NCBI GenBank assembly: GCA_943736015.1
Contig: OX031059.1
Location: 41,923,159 to 41,987,158, forward strand
Length of the DNA stretch: 64,000 bases
Source of the DNA: Tridacna crocea
Lineage: Eukaryota > Mollusca > Bivalvia > Cardiida > Cardiidae
Direction of reading: 5' to 3'
Each line of letters starts with the position of its first letter. Positions within the stretch are counted from its first letter, which is position 1. Positions 46,859-58,844 of the stretch are shown one piece after another. Below the pieces are notes generated by a model. That model was not told the DNA's origin. It saw only the letters and a list, made by a program, of their open reading frames with translations, and did not search any database. A program made the position numbers and the translations under genes.

Positions 46859-48120
46859 TTGTATCATGAGGAATTAAGGAATCCACTTGCAACTAATTTC
46901 TTACCAATAATTGATAACAGGATTCATTTCTCTCTTATTGCCTATCCTTGTTTCCACAATGGTCATATGAGATTGAAGTCAGTCACTGGTGAAGTATTGT
47001 GCAGAGTACTAGTAAAAGAAAGTCCAGAGAACCATGGATAGGTACAGGGGCTCACATAATTACATTTGGAATCGTGTTGAAAAAATTGGTAAACTAGAGT
47101 ATCGACTCCAAGGCCAGTTATCCACCTGAAATCATGAAATTGCCTAGTGTAAATGAAATGTCATAGATCTAATTTACTAGAGCGAAGAGAGGCATTATTT
47201 TGAAAATATGAATTATAAGAAACAGAAAAGAGAGGGTGGGAGGGAGAGAGAGAGGGTATGATTTAAGATGAACAAAGTAAACGATATGAAAGAAAGAGGG
47301 AAAATGAGGCCGCTGTATCATACTGAAATCAGTGCCACTACTAGCTCAGTTGGTAACATACAAGGATTGAAACAGGATATTACATGCAACCAGTGTCTTA
47401 CCCTGAATTGATAGCAGGATTCATTTCTCTCTTAGTGCCTATCCTTGTTTCCACAATGGTCATACCAGATTGAAGTCAGTCACTGGTGAAGTATTGTGCA
47501 GAGAACTAGAAAAAGAAAGTTCAGAGAATGATGGATAGGTACAGTGGCTCACATATTATATTTGAAATCATGTGGAAAACATTGGTAAAATAAACATGAA
47601 TATCATGGCAACAGTAATAAGCATTATTAGAGGAATGAAATTAGTTGAAAATAATGAAGGAAAACATTCCAGAAAAGATGTTGGCAGAGCTGGAATTTAG
47701 GTTTGTGACCCCTTGATTAATATTTTGAACCATACTATTTAGAATTCAGTTTTCAGAAGGATAAAAGATACTGTAAACAACTTGAACTTTAATTACACCC
47801 CCCCCCCCCTGCAAAACATAATGTTTTCAGAGGTTTTCTGCAATCAGTATGTCTGGACGTCCAGATGTGTGTCCGTCTGTGTACGAAATACAAGTAATTT
47901 TGTGTCACAGACTCCTCCTAGAGTTTTGCTGCCATTGTATTGAAAGTTTTTTGATCTGTTGATCGTATACTGAATTCGTGCAAGATGCAGTGTTCAATAA
48001 TCTACTCCATATAATTCAAGTGTAATCTTCCCTTGAACTTAAAACAATTTTTAATAAATTGACTGCGTCTGTCAAAGCCCTGGTGGAGTGGGGTATCAAG
48101 TCACATCAGTGAAGGTACGT
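46859..48120. repeat. Block U, unit 3, including an internal tandem pair
   Basis: AACAGGATTCATTTCTCTCT..CAATGGTCATA and its surroundings occur twice (about 46916 and 47416), so block U itself contains a ~500-bp duplication. A C11 run lies near 47801 and a GA run near 47240. Each copy has a conserved minus-strand ATG segment (MTIVETRIG) followed by GTAAGA or GTAAGACA. Confidence 0.75.
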
Positions 48121-48285
48121 TTTCTATTATAACTTAGCTGTAGTATAGAACTTTTACAAGAAATAGATACTGTCTAAGTGGAAATTTTTGTGAAACGTAA
48201 AGTTTTGTGATTTCTCGAATTTGAAACTTTGGCAAACTCTTCTGTTTGGCTATTTTACCCCAACTATACGAAAAAAGAAAGTGTC

Positions 48286-48514
48286 TTAACTCTTTACCAA
48301 ACAAGAGAATTTTAGACTAGTCCAAATCAAAAGCACATGCAGATGACAAATCAAAATTTCCTCAAAAATTGTAATTTGTTTTCAGCAGGGTAGAACTCAT
48401 TGTGGGAAAAGGAAAAAATGCTAGTTACCAGCATTTTCTCATTTTCCCACTATTTTTTTAAAAGGCTTCTATCTCAGGGTCGTAAAAACCATAGATTGTT
48501 TAGGAAAGGGTTAA
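48286..48514 (-). mobile_element. Family 1 MITE (block P, unit 4)
   Basis: TTAA at both ends. The hairpin right arm is weakened (TTTCCCACTATTTTTTT). Confidence 0.85.
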
Positions 48515-48641
48515 ATGCGAATACAAATTTCCCAAAACAAATATCCATAAGCAAAGATTCACAAATCTTTCGACGCACATATTTTTCCACATATACAGTG
48601 TAAGAAAAAGTAAAGGGTAGATAAAATAAACTGTTCATAAC

Positions 48642-48766
48642 CTTCGCCAATGGCAGTCTTTGCAGATTTTCAATTTCATAGCCATCTCTCCACACCTTCA
48701 TGAGTAGTGCATCTTTCAAGTTTACCGCAAGTCTGTTCACGCACAATGCTACATTGTTCATCAAAT
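48642..48766 (-). CDS. Candidate exon P, unit 4 copy
   Basis: Open. Carries the silent TGT/TGC and GAC/GAT changes and Q to L. The donor context is GTTATG rather than GTAATG. Confidence 0.35.
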
Positions 48767-49435
48767 CTGTAGTTACTGTTCATCAGATCTGTAGGTAGAA
48801 AGAAAAATAATCTCCCCCTCCCCCTGCCCTCTCCCATCGTTTCCTTTCACACACGAATGCAAATAAAGGGAAAACATTTATAGCCTTGCCACTTGAGCAT
48901 AGAAAACATCTTGTCAGACTTTACTGGATTTCTGTATGAGGAGGTTGCATAACAATTCTGACTGACTTCATGCATGGGTGCACATCCATGAGACGGACTT
49001 GTAGTACAACTTAAGTCTACATTGTTGGAAACTAAAAAGAAAGATTGTAAGGCCTTATATCCCTATCTTAACTGATAAACCCCTTGAAATGAGTAATTTT
49101 ACAGACCAGGCTCTGTGGTCAACCAGAATATCATCCAAGTACAAACTTAACCACCTTTGGCAGCAATTATGTGTGTTCTAGCTGCAACATATAGCCATGC
49201 TAAATTTTTTGCATAGATATCATCCCTACTTTTCAGAAAAGAATGTGCTTCAAAAGCATTGGATATGTTGAGCTAGGCCACATGAAGTTTACATACACAT
49301 ATAGACTTCACAGAGTTTTCCAAACCCTTCTTTATCTCTAAGCAACTGTTCACCAAACCCAAGAGACTGCAATCATTTTAAAACTGAAGAACTGAAGATG
49401 TTAAGGATATCTGGGTCTTTGCTATAATGAATTTG

Positions 49436-49630
49436 ATATACACAAAGTATACTCATTTCTATGCATTGCTTGTAGGAGCTTTTGGAAAACATTGTGACAA
49501 AAGGTGAAATTGCGCGTCACGTCCATGCTATTAAAAGGTGTCATATACACATAAGAAACAGCTTCATCTTTGTAGTTATTTGGGATCAATTATTGATACC
49601 ATAGAAATGCCTTATGGGCTAAAAGGTTAA
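49436..49630 (+). mobile_element. Family 2 MITE (block Q, unit 4), one hairpin arm deleted
   Basis: Shares the arm deletion with units 3 and 5. Ends CTAAAAGGTTAA. Confidence 0.75.
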
Positions 49631-50740
49631 CACAGTTTTCAGCCAAATCCTTCTTTATCTCTCAGCGAGTGTTGACTTAGAGATGAATTACGTTCGTCAT
49701 TTTCCAACCAAAACTCAGTACTAATACGATGAGAGGATCTTGGCGACAAAATTATCATATACACACATTGTATACATAACACAGTTTTTTTCCAAGCAAT
49801 TATGCGTGTTCTAGCAAACTCCATTATGCGTGTTCTAGGAAACTCTTATTCATCTCTCAGTATCTGTTCACTTAATCATCAAGACTGCAGTCATTTTCAG
49901 ACTGAGAAACTCAAGAGTAATAGGATGTGTGCATGGGTCCTGACAATATGAATTTGAAACACACACATTTTGGACTAAATGCAGAATTCAACTGTTATTT
50001 CATCTCTCAGCATCTGTTGACTTATCCATAGTGACTGCAGTTATTTTCAGAGGAAGCATTTGAAGACAAAAGAAAGTATGGAACACCCAAAGCCAGCATG
50101 GATGGTATGTGAACCCCACTAAAAACAACTGACCAGGAAGAAGTTTTGAAGAGTCCACTCCATACTTCTTGTGTGAACAATGCCATTGCAAAAGAAGGTT
50201 ATTGAAAGTTGAAAGCTTGTCTGCAAATCTGATTCTTCTCTTTACTAATTTCTTTAACTTACAATTGAAAACATCTCCCTACAGGAGCATGCATGATAGA
50301 GAAAAGCATATAAAATAATTATTTGGAACATCTTCACCCATTATCGGGTAATCTGGCCTCTTCGTTAGGAGTCTGTGTCTCCAGTGGTCTCTTTGCACTC
50401 TTCCTGGGAAGGTCATCACCTTAAATTAATAAAAGTCAAACGAATACACCAATTATATACTTCTTTTGTCCATTTTTAATAGTTTTCTCCCAATTTTTCC
50501 ACCTAGTCCATGTTAATAAAGATGACTAACTGATTTTCAGCAAATGTCACGTGATGCACTAAATAGTGTAAACAACCGTGCCATCAATATTTACGCCCAA
50601 ATGAAAGCAACATTCAGAATGAAGGTTGAATATTTCTGTAGAAGGCTTCCTGTGAAGAAACAGAAGTTTCCGACTCTTTTGACATGTAACTCTTATGACT
50701 TACCTTGCACCTGTTTAGTCCATTTAATGGTCACTGCTGA

Positions 50741-50956
50741 TTAACCCTTAATCCTATAAGGCATTTCTATGGTATCTCTAATTGACCCTAAATAACAGCA
50801 AGGATGAAGCTGTTTGTTATGTGTATATGACACCTTTTGATAGCATAGAAAACATTGTGGCAAAAGGTGAATTTGCTCGTCATGAGCAATTTCACCTTTT
50901 GCCACAATGTTTCCAAAGGCTCCTACAAGCAATGGGTATCTATGGTGTAAAGGGGA
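50741..50956 (-). mobile_element. Family 2 MITE (block R, unit 4)
   Basis: Left TTAACCCTTAATCC kept; right end GTGTAAAGGGGAGACC has lost TTAA. The hairpin is near-perfect around CTCGTCATGAG. Confidence 0.88.
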
Positions 50957-51069
50957 GACCAAAGCACTCAGAATAGCAGTCTGACCACTGATTTAAACTG
51001 CAACTAAGTTGGGAAACTCGGACCACAAGCAGCTTGAACACACAAATGTTTCAATAAGGCCCTTTTTAC

Positions 51070-51207
51070 CTGACATGTATCCAAGTGTCCATTGTACTAA
51101 TGCGGCACCTTTTAGGTTTTTAGTGTCCCACCCTCAATGTTGACTATGGTTGAGTGAATTTTTTTGTTAGAAAAAAGCTGGTTGTAAGGCACAAAAGTTG
51201 TAAAGTA
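51070..51207 (-). pseudogene. Candidate exon YFT, unit 4 copy, stopped
   Basis: Several amino-acid changes relative to the open copy, and TAA after GGTLKT. Confidence 0.3.
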
Positions 51208-51296
51208 CTGGTAAAAAAGAACAGTAAAATCATGGATTGGTGCTGCAGCTATCAGCGTTTTACTGTTTGTTTTTAAGTTAGGGTTAGGACAAATAC

Positions 51297-51384
51297 CTTT
51301 TTCCATAAGGGAACTGCACTTTTCCGTGGCACAGTGGTGATCTTCTTGGTAGTCCAGTTCCTTCTCGTAGGTGGGTCATCTTGC
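51297..51384 (-). CDS. Candidate exon R2, unit 4 copy 1
   Basis: Frame DDPPTRRNWTTKKITTVPRK open, same borders. Confidence 0.25.
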
Positions 51385-51509
51385 CTACAAATAAGCTTCT
51401 TAGGTCTGCTGGAATTGACGTCATTAGAAATTCTGTCTGTGTTCAAACTGAGACAAAAGAATAACTGAATTTCGACATCAAATAAAAAATATGTGAATTA
51501 TCTCCTTTG

Positions 51510-51724
51510 TTGAACTCTTTTACAAATGACAAATTAATAGATAAGTCCACATTGAAAACATTTGCAGACGACAAAATAAATGTGACTAAAAAATCAAAAT
51601 CCGAGGTGGGAGGGTTAGGGTAAAAATCTTTGTGGGAAAAGTAGAAAATGCATTTCCCACAATGTCTTCCAAAGGCCTCTTCCTCAGGGTCATGAAAACC
51701 AGTGAATGTTTGGTAAAGGGTTTA
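51510..51724 (-). mobile_element. Family 1 MITE (block S, unit 4 copy 1)
   Basis: Short-hairpin form. Confidence 0.8.
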
Positions 51725-51811
51725 CCATTGATTGATAATATTAGCTTTATTTATATGCAATACAGATAAAGCAAAATGGATTACTTGTAAAAAAGAAACA
51801 TTAAAAAGTAC

Positions 51812-51898
51812 CTTTTCATGTGGGAAACTGCAAAGTGGTTTGGGGCCACTTGGTGGAAAGGATAATAGCTAAGTCCCTCACTTCTGTCTGTGGGTCAA
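51812..51898 (-). pseudogene. Candidate exon S, unit 4 copy, in-frame TGA
   Basis: Same stop as in the other units. Confidence 0.3.
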
Positions 51899-52101
51899 CT
51901 AATGGAACAAAGATGTAAGGTAAAGGTTTCACATACCTTTCTTACTTTACATAACTAGTAAGATGGCCTATACATTTAAACTCTGTTACCTAACAATATT
52001 GTCCAATTTTAAAACACTTTCAGATGACACAATTAACCTTTGACTTGTAACTCTTATGACTTACCTTGCACCTGTTTAGTCCATTTAATGGTCACTGCTG
52101 A

Positions 52102-52308
52102 TTAACCCTTAATCCTATAAGGCAATTCTAATTGACCCTAAATAACAGCAAGGATGAAGCTGTTTGTTATGTGTATATGACACCTTTTGATAGCATAGAA
52201 AACATTTTGGCGAAAGGTGAATTTGCTCGTCATGAGCAATTTCACCTTTTGCCACAATGTTTCCAAAGGCTTCTACAAGCTATGGGTATCAATGGTGTAT
52301 AGGGTTAA
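52102..52308 (-). mobile_element. Family 2 MITE (duplicated block R, unit 4)
   Basis: TTAACCCTTAATCCTATAAG to GTGTATAGGGTTAA, with a small deletion after the left end (TTTCTATGGTATC missing). Confidence 0.85.
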
Positions 52309-52421
52309 GACCAAAGCACTCAGAATAGCAGTCTGACCACTGATTTAAACTGCAACTAAATTGAGAAACTCGGGCCACAAGCAGCTTGAACACACAAATG
52401 TTTCAATAAGGCCCTTTTTAC

Positions 52422-52559
52422 CTGACATGTATCCAAGTGTCCATTGTACTAATGCGGCACCTTTTAGGTTTTTAGTGTCCCACCCTCAATGTTGACTATG
52501 GTTGAGTCAATTTTTGTGATAGAAAAAAGCCAGTTGTAAGGCACAAAAATTGTAAAGTA
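52422..52559 (-). pseudogene. Candidate exon YFT, unit 4 duplicate, stopped
   Basis: TAA after GGTLKT; N to I change in the SNTKID segment. Confidence 0.28.
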
Positions 52560-52647
52560 CTGGTAAAAAAGAATAGTAAAATCATGGATTGGTGCTGCAG
52601 CTATCAACGCTTTACTGTTTGCTTTTAAATTAGGGTAAGACAAATAC

Positions 52648-52735
52648 CTTTTTCTATAAGGGAACTGCACTTTTCCGTGGCACAGTGGTGATCTTCTTGG
52701 TAGTCCAGTTCCTTCTTGTAGGTGGGTCATCTTGC
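52648..52735 (-). pseudogene. Candidate exon R2, unit 4 duplicate, stopped
   Basis: TGG to TAG near the 3' end in the frame used above. A 1-nt deletion downstream makes a different 103-codon ORF (52464-52775) across the presumed intron, which I treat as accidental. Confidence 0.25.
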
Positions 52736-52860
52736 CTACAAATAAGCTTCTTAGGTATGCTGGAATTGACGTCATTAGAAATTCTGTCTGTGTTCAAACT
52801 GAGACAAAAGAATAACTGAATTTCGACATCAAATAAAAAATATGTGAATTATCTCCTTTG

Positions 52861-53076
52861 TTGAACTCTTTTACAAATGACAAATTTATAGATAAGTCCA
52901 AATTGAAAACATTTGCAGACGACAAAATAAATGTGACTAAAAAATCAAAATCCGAGTTGGGAGGATAAGGGAAAAAAATTATTGTGGGAAAAGTAGAAAA
53001 TGCATTTCCCACAATGTCTTCCAAAGGCCTCTTCCTCAGGGTCATGAAAACCAGGGAATGTTTGGTAAAGGGTTTA
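52861..53076 (-). mobile_element. Family 1 MITE (block S, unit 4 copy 2)
   Basis: Short-hairpin form. Confidence 0.8.
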
Positions 53077-53334
53077 CCATTGATTGATAATATTAGCTTT
53101 ATTTATATGCAATACAGATAAAGCAAAATGGATTACTTGTAAAAAAGAAACATTAAAAAGTACATTTTCATGTGGGAAACTACAAAGTGGTTTGGGGCCA
53201 CTTGGTGGAAAGGATAATAGCTAAGTCCCTCACCTCTGTCTGTGGGTCAACTGATAGAACAAAGATGTAAGGCAAAGGTTTCACATAACCTTTCTTACTT
53301 TACATAACTAGTAAGATGGCCTATGCATTTAAAC

Positions 53335-53546
53335 TCTGTTACCTAACAATATTGTCCAATTTTAAAACACTTTCAGATGACACAATAAGTCACTTGAAAA
53401 ATGAAATTTGCTTTTGGAAGTGTAGCGAACAATATAGACAAAAGAGAAAATGCTGGTTAACAGTATTTTCTCCCTGTCCCAGATTATTTCAAATGCCTTC
53501 CTTCCTGGGCTTCTTAAAATTCTGGAATTTTGGGGAAAATAATATG
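53335..53546 (-). mobile_element. Degenerate family 1 MITE (block T, unit 4)
   Basis: As at 45576. Confidence 0.65.
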
Positions 53547-54128
53547 TGACAGGAACTTTCCAAAGAAACTTAGAGCCTTCTTCCATGAGTACATGTACCT
53601 GTTGAAGACGGAGAAAGTTTCACTTTTCTACAACTAACTTCTGAATACATAATTATCACTTTTGGCTCTTTATTTTTGCCTAGAGATCAGAGGTCACAAA
53701 AATTGCAGTCTGAACTTTGATATTTGCTGTATGTTGGGAAACTCTGGCTTTCCACAACCCTGTACTTGTAGCACCAATGTCCTTTTTTTACCAAAATTTA
53801 ATATGTGTGTTTTGTTGTTTTTGTCACTTAATTGGATTGATGATGATATTTGGAATTCTAAGCAAGATTAAAGTAGACTGTTAGATTTAAGAAAACTCAA
53901 ACTATAGCACTCTGAGGGACATGGTGAAAAACCTGCAACTACACAGGCAGGTATCTCTGCTAAGAATGCACATGGCTAGTTGCAGAATAAATCTGACCTT
54001 CTCAATCTACAGAATGGGTATCAAGAGCAGAATGTAGAACAGCATAATTCCAGATACTCCAAGAATGCATAGATAGGTGTAGCAGCTACAAAACTTAAAT
54101 ACTGTTGAAAATGTGGTAAAGTATGTAC

Positions 54129-54209
54129 CTTTTCCACTTGCAAAGTTCGTTGTTTTGGGGCATCTTAGTGCTTGTCTTGGTAGCCCGTCTTTATCGGTGC
54201 GTTGGTCAT
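54129..54209 (-). CDS. Candidate exon T, unit 4 copy
   Basis: 81 nt, open, two residues different from the 46359 copy (K to N, N to S). Borders kept. Confidence 0.35.
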
Positions 54210-54249
54210 CTAATCTGAAAAATAGCATGCGTAATATTGCCAAGGTCAA

Positions 54250-54473
54250 GTTGTTGTTATCAAACGATAAAATTTTAGACTTGTCCAGATTTAAAGCATT
54301 TGGAGACAACAAATTGAACCCGACTCAAAAATATAAACTTGACTCTAGTAGAGCAGAAAAGATTGTGGGAAAAGGAGAAATGCTGGTTACTAGCGTTTTA
54401 TCTTTTTCCCACTATGTTTTCAGAAGGCTTCCTCCTCTGGGTCGTAAAAATTCAGGATTTTGTAAAGGGTTAA
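54250..54473 (-). mobile_element. Family 1 MITE (block T second, unit 4)
   Basis: As at 46480; right TTAA at 54470-54473. Confidence 0.75.
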
Positions 54474-54639
54474 TATTCTGAAATACTCTGTCAGTTTTCA
54501 AATTCTATAGAACAGCTTTTCTGTCTTCGTGGAAAAGAATGTGTGAGTTATCTCTTATTTCCAACTACCTTATAGCTTTTTGGAAATGTGTATTCAGTGC
54601 AGTAATAGCAAAACATATTAGTTTTCAAATTGTATCATG

Positions 54640-55890
54640 AGGAATAAAGGAATCCACTTGCAATTAATTTCTTACCAATAATTGATAACAGGATTCATTT
54701 CTCTCTTATTGCCTATCCTTATTTCCACAATGGTCATATGAGATTGAAGTCAGTCACTGGTGAAGTATTGTGCAGAGCACTAGTAAAAGAAAGTCCAGAG
54801 AACCATGGATAGGTACAGGGGCTCACATAATTACATTTGGAATCATGTTGAAAAAATTGGTAAACTAGAGTATCGACTCCAAGGCCAGTTATCCACCTGA
54901 AATCATGAAATTGCCTAGTGTAAATGAAATGTCAGATCTAATTTACTAGAGCGAAGAGAGGCTTTATTTTGAAAATATAAATTATAAGAAACAGAAAAGA
55001 GAGGGTGGGAGAGAGAGAGAGGGTATGATTTAAGATGGACAAAGTAAACGATATGAAAGAAAGAGGGAAAATGAGGCCGCTGTATCATACTGAAATCAGT
55101 GCCACTACTAGCTCAGTTGGTAACATACAAGGATTGAAACAGGATATTACATGCAACCAGTGTCTTACCCTGAATTGATACAGGATTCATTTCTCTCTTA
55201 GTGCCTATCCTTGTTTCCACAATGGTCATACCAGATTGAAGTCAGTCACTGGTGAAGTATTGTGCAGAGAACTAGAAAAAGAAAGTTCAGAGAATGATGG
55301 ATAGGTACAGTGGCTCACATATTATATTTGAAATCATGTGGAAAACATTGGTAAAATAAACATGAATATCATGGCAACAGTAATAAGCATTATTAGAGGA
55401 ATGAAATTAGTTGAAAATAATGAAGGAAAACATTCCAGAAAAGAGGTTGGCAGAGCTGGAATTTAGGTTTGTGACCCCTTGATTAATGTTTTGAACCATA
55501 CTATTTGAAATTCAGTTTTCAGAAGGATAAAAGATACTGTAAACAACTTGGACTTTAAGTACACCCCCCCCCCCCCCGCAAAACATATGTTTTCAGAGGT
55601 TTTCTGCAATCAGTATGTCTGGACGTCCAGGTGTGTGTCCGTCTGTGTACGAAATACAAGTAATTTTGTGTCACAGACTCCTCCTAGAGTTTTGCTGCCA
55701 TTGTATTGAAAGTTGTTTGATCTGTTGATCGTATACTGAATTCGTGCAAGATGCAGTTTTCAATCATCTACTCCATATAATTCAAGTGTAATCTTCCCTT
55801 GAACTTAAAACAATTTTTGATAAATTGACTGCGTCTGTCAAAGCCCTGGTGGAGTGGGGTATCAAGTCACATCAGTGAAGGTACGTTTTC
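54640..55890. repeat. Block U, unit 4
   Basis: Contains the same internal pair, a GA run near 55005 and a C14 run near 55564. The second minus-strand ATG segment has a 1-nt deletion (GATACAGG for GATAGCAGG). Confidence 0.75.
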
Positions 55891-56051
55891 TATTTTAACT
55901 TAGCTATAGTATAGAACTTTTACAAGAAATAGATACTGTCTTAGTGGAAATTTTTGTGAAATGTAAAGTTTTGTGATTTCTCGAATTTGAAACTTTGGCA
56001 AACTCTTCTGTTTGGCTATTTTACCCCAACTATACGAAAAAAGAAAGTGTC

Positions 56052-56280
56052 TTAACTCTTTACCAAACAAGAGAATTTTAGACTGGTCCAAATCAAAAGC
56101 ACATGCAGATGACAAATCAAAATTTCCTCAAAAATTGTAATTTGTTTTCAGCAGGGTAGAACTCATTGTGGGAAAAGGAAAAAATGCTAGTTACCAGCAT
56201 TTTCTCCTTTTCCCACAATTTTTTCAAAAGGCTTCTATTTCAGGGTCGTAAAAACCATAGATTGTTTAGGAAAGGGTTAA
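56052..56280 (-). mobile_element. Family 1 MITE (block P, unit 5)
   Basis: TTAA at both ends with a good hairpin. Confidence 0.87.
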
Positions 56281-56834
56281 ATGCGAAAACAAATTTCCCA
56301 AAACAAATATCCATAAGCAAAGATTCACAAATCTTTCGACGCACATATTCAGTATGGACCAACGTACAGTGTCGCAAATCGGAAGCTGCTGCTACTGTAC
56401 GCCCCAAATCAGTTAGCTGCAGTAAACAAGTTTAACAAAACAGGCTGGCACGCGTAATCTAGCAGACAGAAAATGATCGGGTGTTTTGCATTTGAAAGGT
56501 AAGAAGTATTTCTACAAATACATACTGCAAATGGGTTCATAAACCGTGTGGGTTTTGTATAGGAAAGCTGCATCACCAAATTTTGTCGTTGGCGGCTGCC
56601 ATGATCGCTAAACTTTTGTTTTCTACTCCTTCGGGAAGATCAGAAACCATTTTCTGATGCTGCAGACAGATAAAGAAATCATTCAGCTTCGCGTATACAT
56701 GTCTATGGTAGTATTCAGTGCCATATCCATTGAAATATTTCACTTTTCATCAAGGTACCATCAAAACGTTCACTGTACGGCTAGCTGCTAACCCGGATTT
56801 TTGTACTGCTCGGTTAGCTGCGATTTTCTTGGTA

Positions 56835-58142
56835 AAGCCTCTTTCACATTAGCGATTTTTTCGTCTTACGATTCGCCGCAAACACGATCGCTATCTATTC
56901 GTACCCGTCGCACATATTGCAAATTTGCAAAAGGATCTCCGTACGTTGTTCGTAAGGTTGACTCACGAACTGTACGGTGTCCACAGGTTGAACGTACGAA
57001 AAAAACAAGAGGGCCATTGGCCCTGGAACGCTCACTTTAGACTATAGCTTTTGAGTGAAATTCAATTCTTTGAGCAACTTTGGTAAAACTTCACCCAAGG
57101 AACATCCCTGCCAAGTTGCATCATGATTGGCCCAGTGGGTAAGGAGAAGAAGATGTTTAAAGAAACTGTTGACGGGCGACAGACGCCGGACATAGGGCAA
57201 TCAAATATCAAAGCTCTACACCTTCCAGTATCAAAGAAGAATTTTAAATTTTCCTTCTTTGTCCTATGTTCGAACTTGTCGTCCCCGGGGCTGGGTCAGT
57301 TTTAACCAAAGCAGAATCCTTGGAACAAACTTGGTAGAAGTTCACTCAAAGATGCTACATACCAAATTTCAAAGCTCTACACCATCCCGTTTAAGAGAAA
57401 AAGAAATTCAAAATTTTCCTTCTTTGCCGTTCCTATGTTCCAACCTGTGACCTCCGGGGCATAGCCAATTTGACACCAGGGACATCATATGACCAAACTT
57501 GGTAGAGGTCCACTAGAAGATTCTGCATACCAAATGTCAAAGCTCTGCACCTCTGCATCTTCAAGTTTCAGAGAAGATTTCTAAAGTTTTCCTTCTTTGT
57601 TGCTATGTTCGAACCTGTGACCCCCCGGGGGCAGGGTCAGTTTTGACCCCTAGGGCATGATAGGAACAAACTTGGTAGAGATCCACTAGGAATTGCTACC
57701 TCATTGCTAACTGGCCCCACCCCGGGGGTCACAAGTTTGAGCATAGGAACAAAGAAGGAAAACTTTAAAAATCGTCTCCTCTGAAACTTGAAGGCGTAGA
57801 GCTTTGATATTTGCTATGTGGCATCTCCTCGTGGACCTCCAACAATTTTATTTAAATGATGTCCCTGGTGTCAAAACTGGCCCCACCCCGGGGGTCACTA
57901 GTTTGATATAATTAATAGCAAGAGGTTCACAAGGAGATGCTACATACCAAATATCAAAGCTCTACGCCTTCAAGTGAAACAGGCCTAAGAAAATTAGCAT
58001 GTTGAAAAACCAGCTTAATTACGACGTCTACGGCGTTGCAAATTCGTAAAGCAGTCTTGCGGAATCCGCGCGAAGTCCTGCGATTTGTAAAAAAAAAAAA
58101 TGTTCCCGTACGGCTGTCGTAAGGCTGACGTGAAACAGGCTT
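56835..58142. mobile_element. Nested inverted-repeat element (~1.3 kb)
   Basis: AAGCCTCTTTCACAT at the left and ACGTGAAACAGGCTT at the right are near-perfect inverted termini, with matching subterminal CGTAC-rich segments. It contains GGGCCATTGGCCC (57011) resembling the Helitron-like terminus, and then ~165-bp repeats. Confidence 0.6.
57040..57985. repeat. Mixed-orientation ~165-bp repeats inside the nested element
   Basis: Phrases such as AAACTTGGTAGAGGTCCACT, CCAAATATCAAAGCTCTAC and TTCCTTCTTTG..ATGTTCGAACC recur on the + strand between 57040 and 57700. The reverse complement of the same phrases occupies about 57705-57900. Confidence 0.7.
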
Positions 58143-58240
58143 TTAAAGCTTATAATGAGAATTGTGTACATCTTGGTTAAGAGTGTTACAAGAAATGGCA
58201 TATAGATCTAGCTCTGAAGATGTGAGGTTGGCAGTGGTGA

Positions 58241-58519
58241 ATGTATAAAGTTCGTATTCGACTTTTCCAGGTTCCATTTCCACCCTTTAAAGACTGGGTG
58301 ACTCAAGGGGTCGTGAATAGCTCTACCATCGTCTATAAACGATCCATAGTTAGTATTGAGCACGTGCAGAGGTTAGATGTATTAAAAGAATCGGCTGCCT
58401 TTAAGCTAGTGCTTCGGTTTTCACTGAGATTTATACCTTTCAAAGGAAAACGCTACCAACTGAACGTCTGCAAATGCTTTGGTAAAGACTTAAGACTTGA
58501 GGATGGATGTGCGAGATAG
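58241..58519 (+). CDS. Unrecognised 92-codon frame inside the transposon
   Basis: It starts MYKVRIRLFQVPFPPFKDWV and ends after KDLRLEDGCAR. It is the only frame of this size in the unique part of the element. No transposase motif, membrane segment or known domain is visible. Likely a chance frame or a remnant. Confidence 0.15.
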   Translation: MYKVRIRLFQVPFPPFKDWVTQGVVNSSTIVYKRSIVSIEHVQRLDVLKESAAFKLVLRFSLRFIPFKGKRYQLNVCKCFGKDLRLEDGCAR

Positions 58520-58844
58520 TATCGTGAATTTAGGTTAAGAAAGAAAACCTGAAAACTTTACGTTTAACCCGAGCTGAATTCTTTATTTCGTTGAAAAGCT
58601 ACAAAAAAAAAAACTTACTGTATAATTCATTGATGTTCATAAGTGAATTAAAATCAATGATTAGGGGTTGCAAAAAATGGCAAACTTTGTTCCTATCTGT
58701 TGTACAGAACTAGACCTAAATCAAGAAATAATATCAGCAATGTTTTCCATGTAATAAAAGGATTTATCACTGGAGCCGGATTTGTGTAATTCTTGAAATG
58801 CCTTGAGGAAACAAGAAAATCTTACCTGCTATTGTTTGAATTTA

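Larger units (their letters stand above)
41691..48120. repeat. Large tandem unit 3 (complete, ~6.4 kb, blocks P-Q-R-S-T-U)
   Basis: Landmarks recur in unit 4 at +6416 from P through R (for example 41870 to 48286, 43584 to 50000). This is the cleanest complete unit and can serve as reference for the array. Confidence 0.9.
48121..55890. repeat. Large tandem unit 4 (~7.8 kb, with an internal 1.35-kb duplication)
   Basis: Same block order as unit 3. The extra length is a tandem duplication of R-end plus S: about 50685-52033 and 52034-53385 (landmarks shift 1351-1361 bp). Confidence 0.88.

Noticed and set aside
46859-47041. 60-codon + strand ORF in block U
   Set aside because: The frame is not preserved in the other block U copies; the conserved signal is on the opposite strand.
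52464-52775. 103-codon ORF spanning candidate exon R2, its putative intron and YFT
   Set aside because: Continuity depends on one base deletion found only in this copy; other units are closed in between.
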